From Leucocoprinus leucothites (lineage: Eukaryota; Basidiomycota; Agaricomycetes; Agaricales; Agaricaceae), in the NCBI GenBank assembly GCA_013368445.1, contig JAACJO010000016.1, forward strand, positions 806,001-870,000: a stretch of DNA of 64,000 nt. Reading direction: 5' to 3'. The position numbers were made by a program, and so were the translations under genes. This document shows, in pieces, positions 61,702 through 64,000 of the stretch (position 1 is its first letter; each line of letters begins with the position of its first letter). The notes beneath the pieces are model-generated. The model did not search any database. It worked only from the letters and a program-made list of their open reading frames with translations, and was not told the origin of the DNA.

Positions 61702-64000
61702 TCAGAGCGCAACAGGTCGAATAAGCATAGGAAGCAGATTTGTGCCTTTCGGATCCGTCCTCAGAACAGGCCGAGAAACGATTTCCGATCGTGTGATAAT
61801 ATCTGACACTGGGACGGCCAGCTCAAACTCAAAGGCTCTCACCAGAGTGAAAAGCAAGGCTTTCATCCTAACATATCAATGTAGTGTCAGTTTAGAAGGC
61901 TGGGAGAAAACAGAAAACGCACTCGAGGAGAGAGAACCTGTACCCAATGCAAGAACGAGGTCCCCCGAAAAAGGTAAGCTGGTTCCCCCAGACACCAGGT
62001 ATGCTCATCGCTGCATCAGGTGGTGATTTCCATCGTTCCGGACTGAGATTACCTGTGAGCTCACCAAAGGCAGAGCAATCGATTGCGTCACTTACTTGAA
62101 TTCGCCCGCATCTTTTCCCCAAATTTCTTCCAGCCGATTCACCATAGCGAGCGAAATAAATACAGTCTGCCCTTTCGTGACGCTATTCGAAAAAAGGTCA
62201 CCACAAAACATCTTTAGTCCCATAGAATTTCCCACTTACTGTATTTCATGGTGTACTTTCCCATTCTTGTCAACTACCGGGTTTTGGAGGGGAATGACAT
62301 CGTCCTCTGCTGCAACACGCACTGTGGATGGGACGGGTGAATGGAATCTCAGCGTTTCTCGAATTACAGCATCAAGATAAGGTAGCGCATTGAGTTCGTC
62401 CATGTTTGGATTTTCGGAAGGCACGTCAAGCAGCTCATCACGCAGTTTGCGTTGAATGGCGGAGTTTTGAGAGAGCGAGTATAAGGCCCAAGCTGTCGCT
62501 GTGCTGTACATGATGAATACCGAGCTGATGCACACATGTAGGAGGATAAAGGCTAGTTACCTTGTTGTCTCGTGTCCCGCAACGATGAAGGTTGGGATTT
62601 CTACGAGATGATGAGTAAGGCTACAATGAACTAGAAGAGAACATGGCACTTACGTGCAAGCACTTGTTCCTCTGGAAGTCGGTGTTGCTTTTCGCCACTC
62701 GCATTTGCACGAACCAAGAGTGACAAGAGATCATTTGCTCCGCTGTCGCTCTTCTCAGGATGCGCTGGATCAAACGCAAGCTCTCGTTCTGTGAGGAGCT
62801 GCTTCCCTATCCGATCCATGGTTCCTCGCGCTTTGTCTGTTTCTATGTCACGTTCAGCAGACTATGTTGGCCCAGGTCAGTTAATTGATCTTGAAAGGAA
62901 TCTGAGGACGAACCAGGAACCGCGTGGCTGGTATGAGCCCTCGGAGTAGCCGAACAACACTAGGGGATGTTCCGACTTTGAACATGATCTTGAAGGCATC
63001 GTGCAACTCATTGGGTTGGTCCGGTTCTTCGTTGAGTGCGTCAAACTTGTAACCAAATCCTACATGTCACGTCTCATTTCAGCTGAAAACCGAGGACTTG
63101 AAACGAGATGTATACCAGCTTCCCCGATGACGTCTAGAGTAGTTCGACTCAGCCAAGATAACACGTCGATTTGTCGCTGTTCTCCGTCGGCTTGCTGTAT
63201 CTGATTCGTCCAGATATCCCTCAACTTCGATCTCGTCATTAGATGTGATTATATACATCGGCTGAAGTAGCGTACCCTGACCGCCTTGTCTAGGAAAGTC
63301 GCAGTGAAGCGTTTGATCTCGGGTGGCGAGAATGCAGGATTCTTGGCAGAAAATGAGTCAAGAAATCACCGTTATTACAACTTCTAGCTCACGAGTATTT
63401 TTCTCTAAAAATCGAAATATTCGTGAGTTTCGAGTTCGCAGAGCCCACAGAAAACATACCTGCTTCTTATGAACATCCGAGTCAACCAGAACTATCCCTT
63501 TTTGATGGCAGAAAATCAGCCTCCCAGTAGAGATTGAATCAAGCATTACACACCTGGGCCAAGCAATCGGAGTAAGTTGTAAGCCATAGCCATGGGCTTC
63601 CTCCAGGTGCCTGTGTCTTTCTTGACGATATGGCCGATAGCTTTGACATCCGCAGTGAAAAGCCAGTTGTCCTGAACCAAACAACATGAGTTGAACATGC
63701 GCTAATGAGACAGGGGGCATTCACACTCACCCAAAGCACCGCTTTAAACTTGAAGGTCGTCCCGTGCTCCTTTGCATGGCGTTCGTGTACTGCAGCTTGG
63801 TCCTGGAAACAATTCGGCTTTCAGCAGACAAGCTAGACATCAGAGGCACACGAACCATAAACATCATGTCCTTCATGTTCCCGATAAAAATATTCGCGCT
63901 AGACAGGCCAGGTAGATCCCTAATTGGCGAGGTAAAGTCACGATGCAGCGCGCCATAGGCTTTGTAGAGCACGTAGAGCGCGACCAACCCACCCAGGGAG
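61702..64000 (-). CDS. Cytochrome P450 monooxygenase, 5' end outside the window
   Basis: Heme-thiolate oxidase, presumably ER-anchored. Fourteen exons are in the window: 63856-64000, 63731-63802, 63554-63671, 63460-63497, 63393-63404, 63276-63341, 63116-63224, 62914-63059, 62654-62861, 62561-62600, 62240-62503, 62096-62182, 61923-62042, 61702-61867. They give about 529 residues, so only the first residues or anchor are missing. The I-helix AGHETTS, ExxR ([14 protein letters not shown]), PERW and the heme loop [17 protein letters not shown] are intact. A 12-nt microexon (63393-63404) supplies RKIL to complete the conserved KKQRKILNPAF. The substrate is unknown. No terpene or polyketide core gene lies nearby. 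The P450 clan layout resembles the multi-intron basidiomycete families with PxxR and HSP motifs. Confidence 0.93.

Overview
This window looks like nuclear DNA of a filamentous basidiomycete, most likely an agaricomycete. It is intron-dense: most genes carry several spliceosomal introns of about 45-75 bp with GT-AG borders. It encodes fungal elongation factor 3, a Zn(II)2Cys6 regulator, a PL14-type lyase, a cytochrome P450 and a TKL-like kinase with the HGD catalytic loop common in mushroom genomes. There is no sign of prokaryotic or organellar DNA. All gene models come from reading frames, splice borders and phase continuity by eye. None was checked against transcripts or databases.

Layout. 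0-5 kb (all minus strand): the 5' part of a class I methyltransferase cut by the window edge, a secreted PL14-type polysaccharide lyase, an unrecognised small secreted protein and an L-rhamnose mutarotase. 5.6-14.4 kb (plus): a Rab11/Ypt31 GTPase with a 5-nt microexon, an M50B-like membrane peptidase, an F-box protein and a short-chain dehydrogenase. 14.6-34 kb is mainly housekeeping: splicing factor CWC22 (minus), a proline-rich partial gene (minus), an LACTB2-like metallo-beta-lactamase (plus), elongation factor 3 (minus), V-ATPase subunit a (minus) paired head to head with polyadenylation factor PFS2 (plus), and a PP1 regulatory subunit with a CBM21 domain (minus). 34-38 kb is gene-poor.

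38-49 kb: a Zn(II)2Cys6 factor, adenylate kinase, a multi-pass membrane protein with a decayed duplicate beside it, the OST subunit WBP1, and a very small membrane protein. 49-52 kb is gene-poor and purine-rich, with an 18-G run. 52-64 kb: an unusual serine/threonine kinase whose 1.1 kb intron seems to hold a nested antisense gene; a gene whose phases join a complete Hsp70 to a protein kinase; and a cytochrome P450 running off the right edge.

The most striking item is the Hsp70-kinase open structure at 56892-61251. Fifteen exons keep frame from a cytosolic-type Hsp70 (about 605 residues) through an acidic linker into a TKL-like kinase domain. Retention of one linker intron would give an Hsp70-only protein. 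Several genes missing from simple ORF scans (small secreted protein, rhamnose mutarotase, proline-rich gene, nested antisense gene) were recovered by following splice signals.
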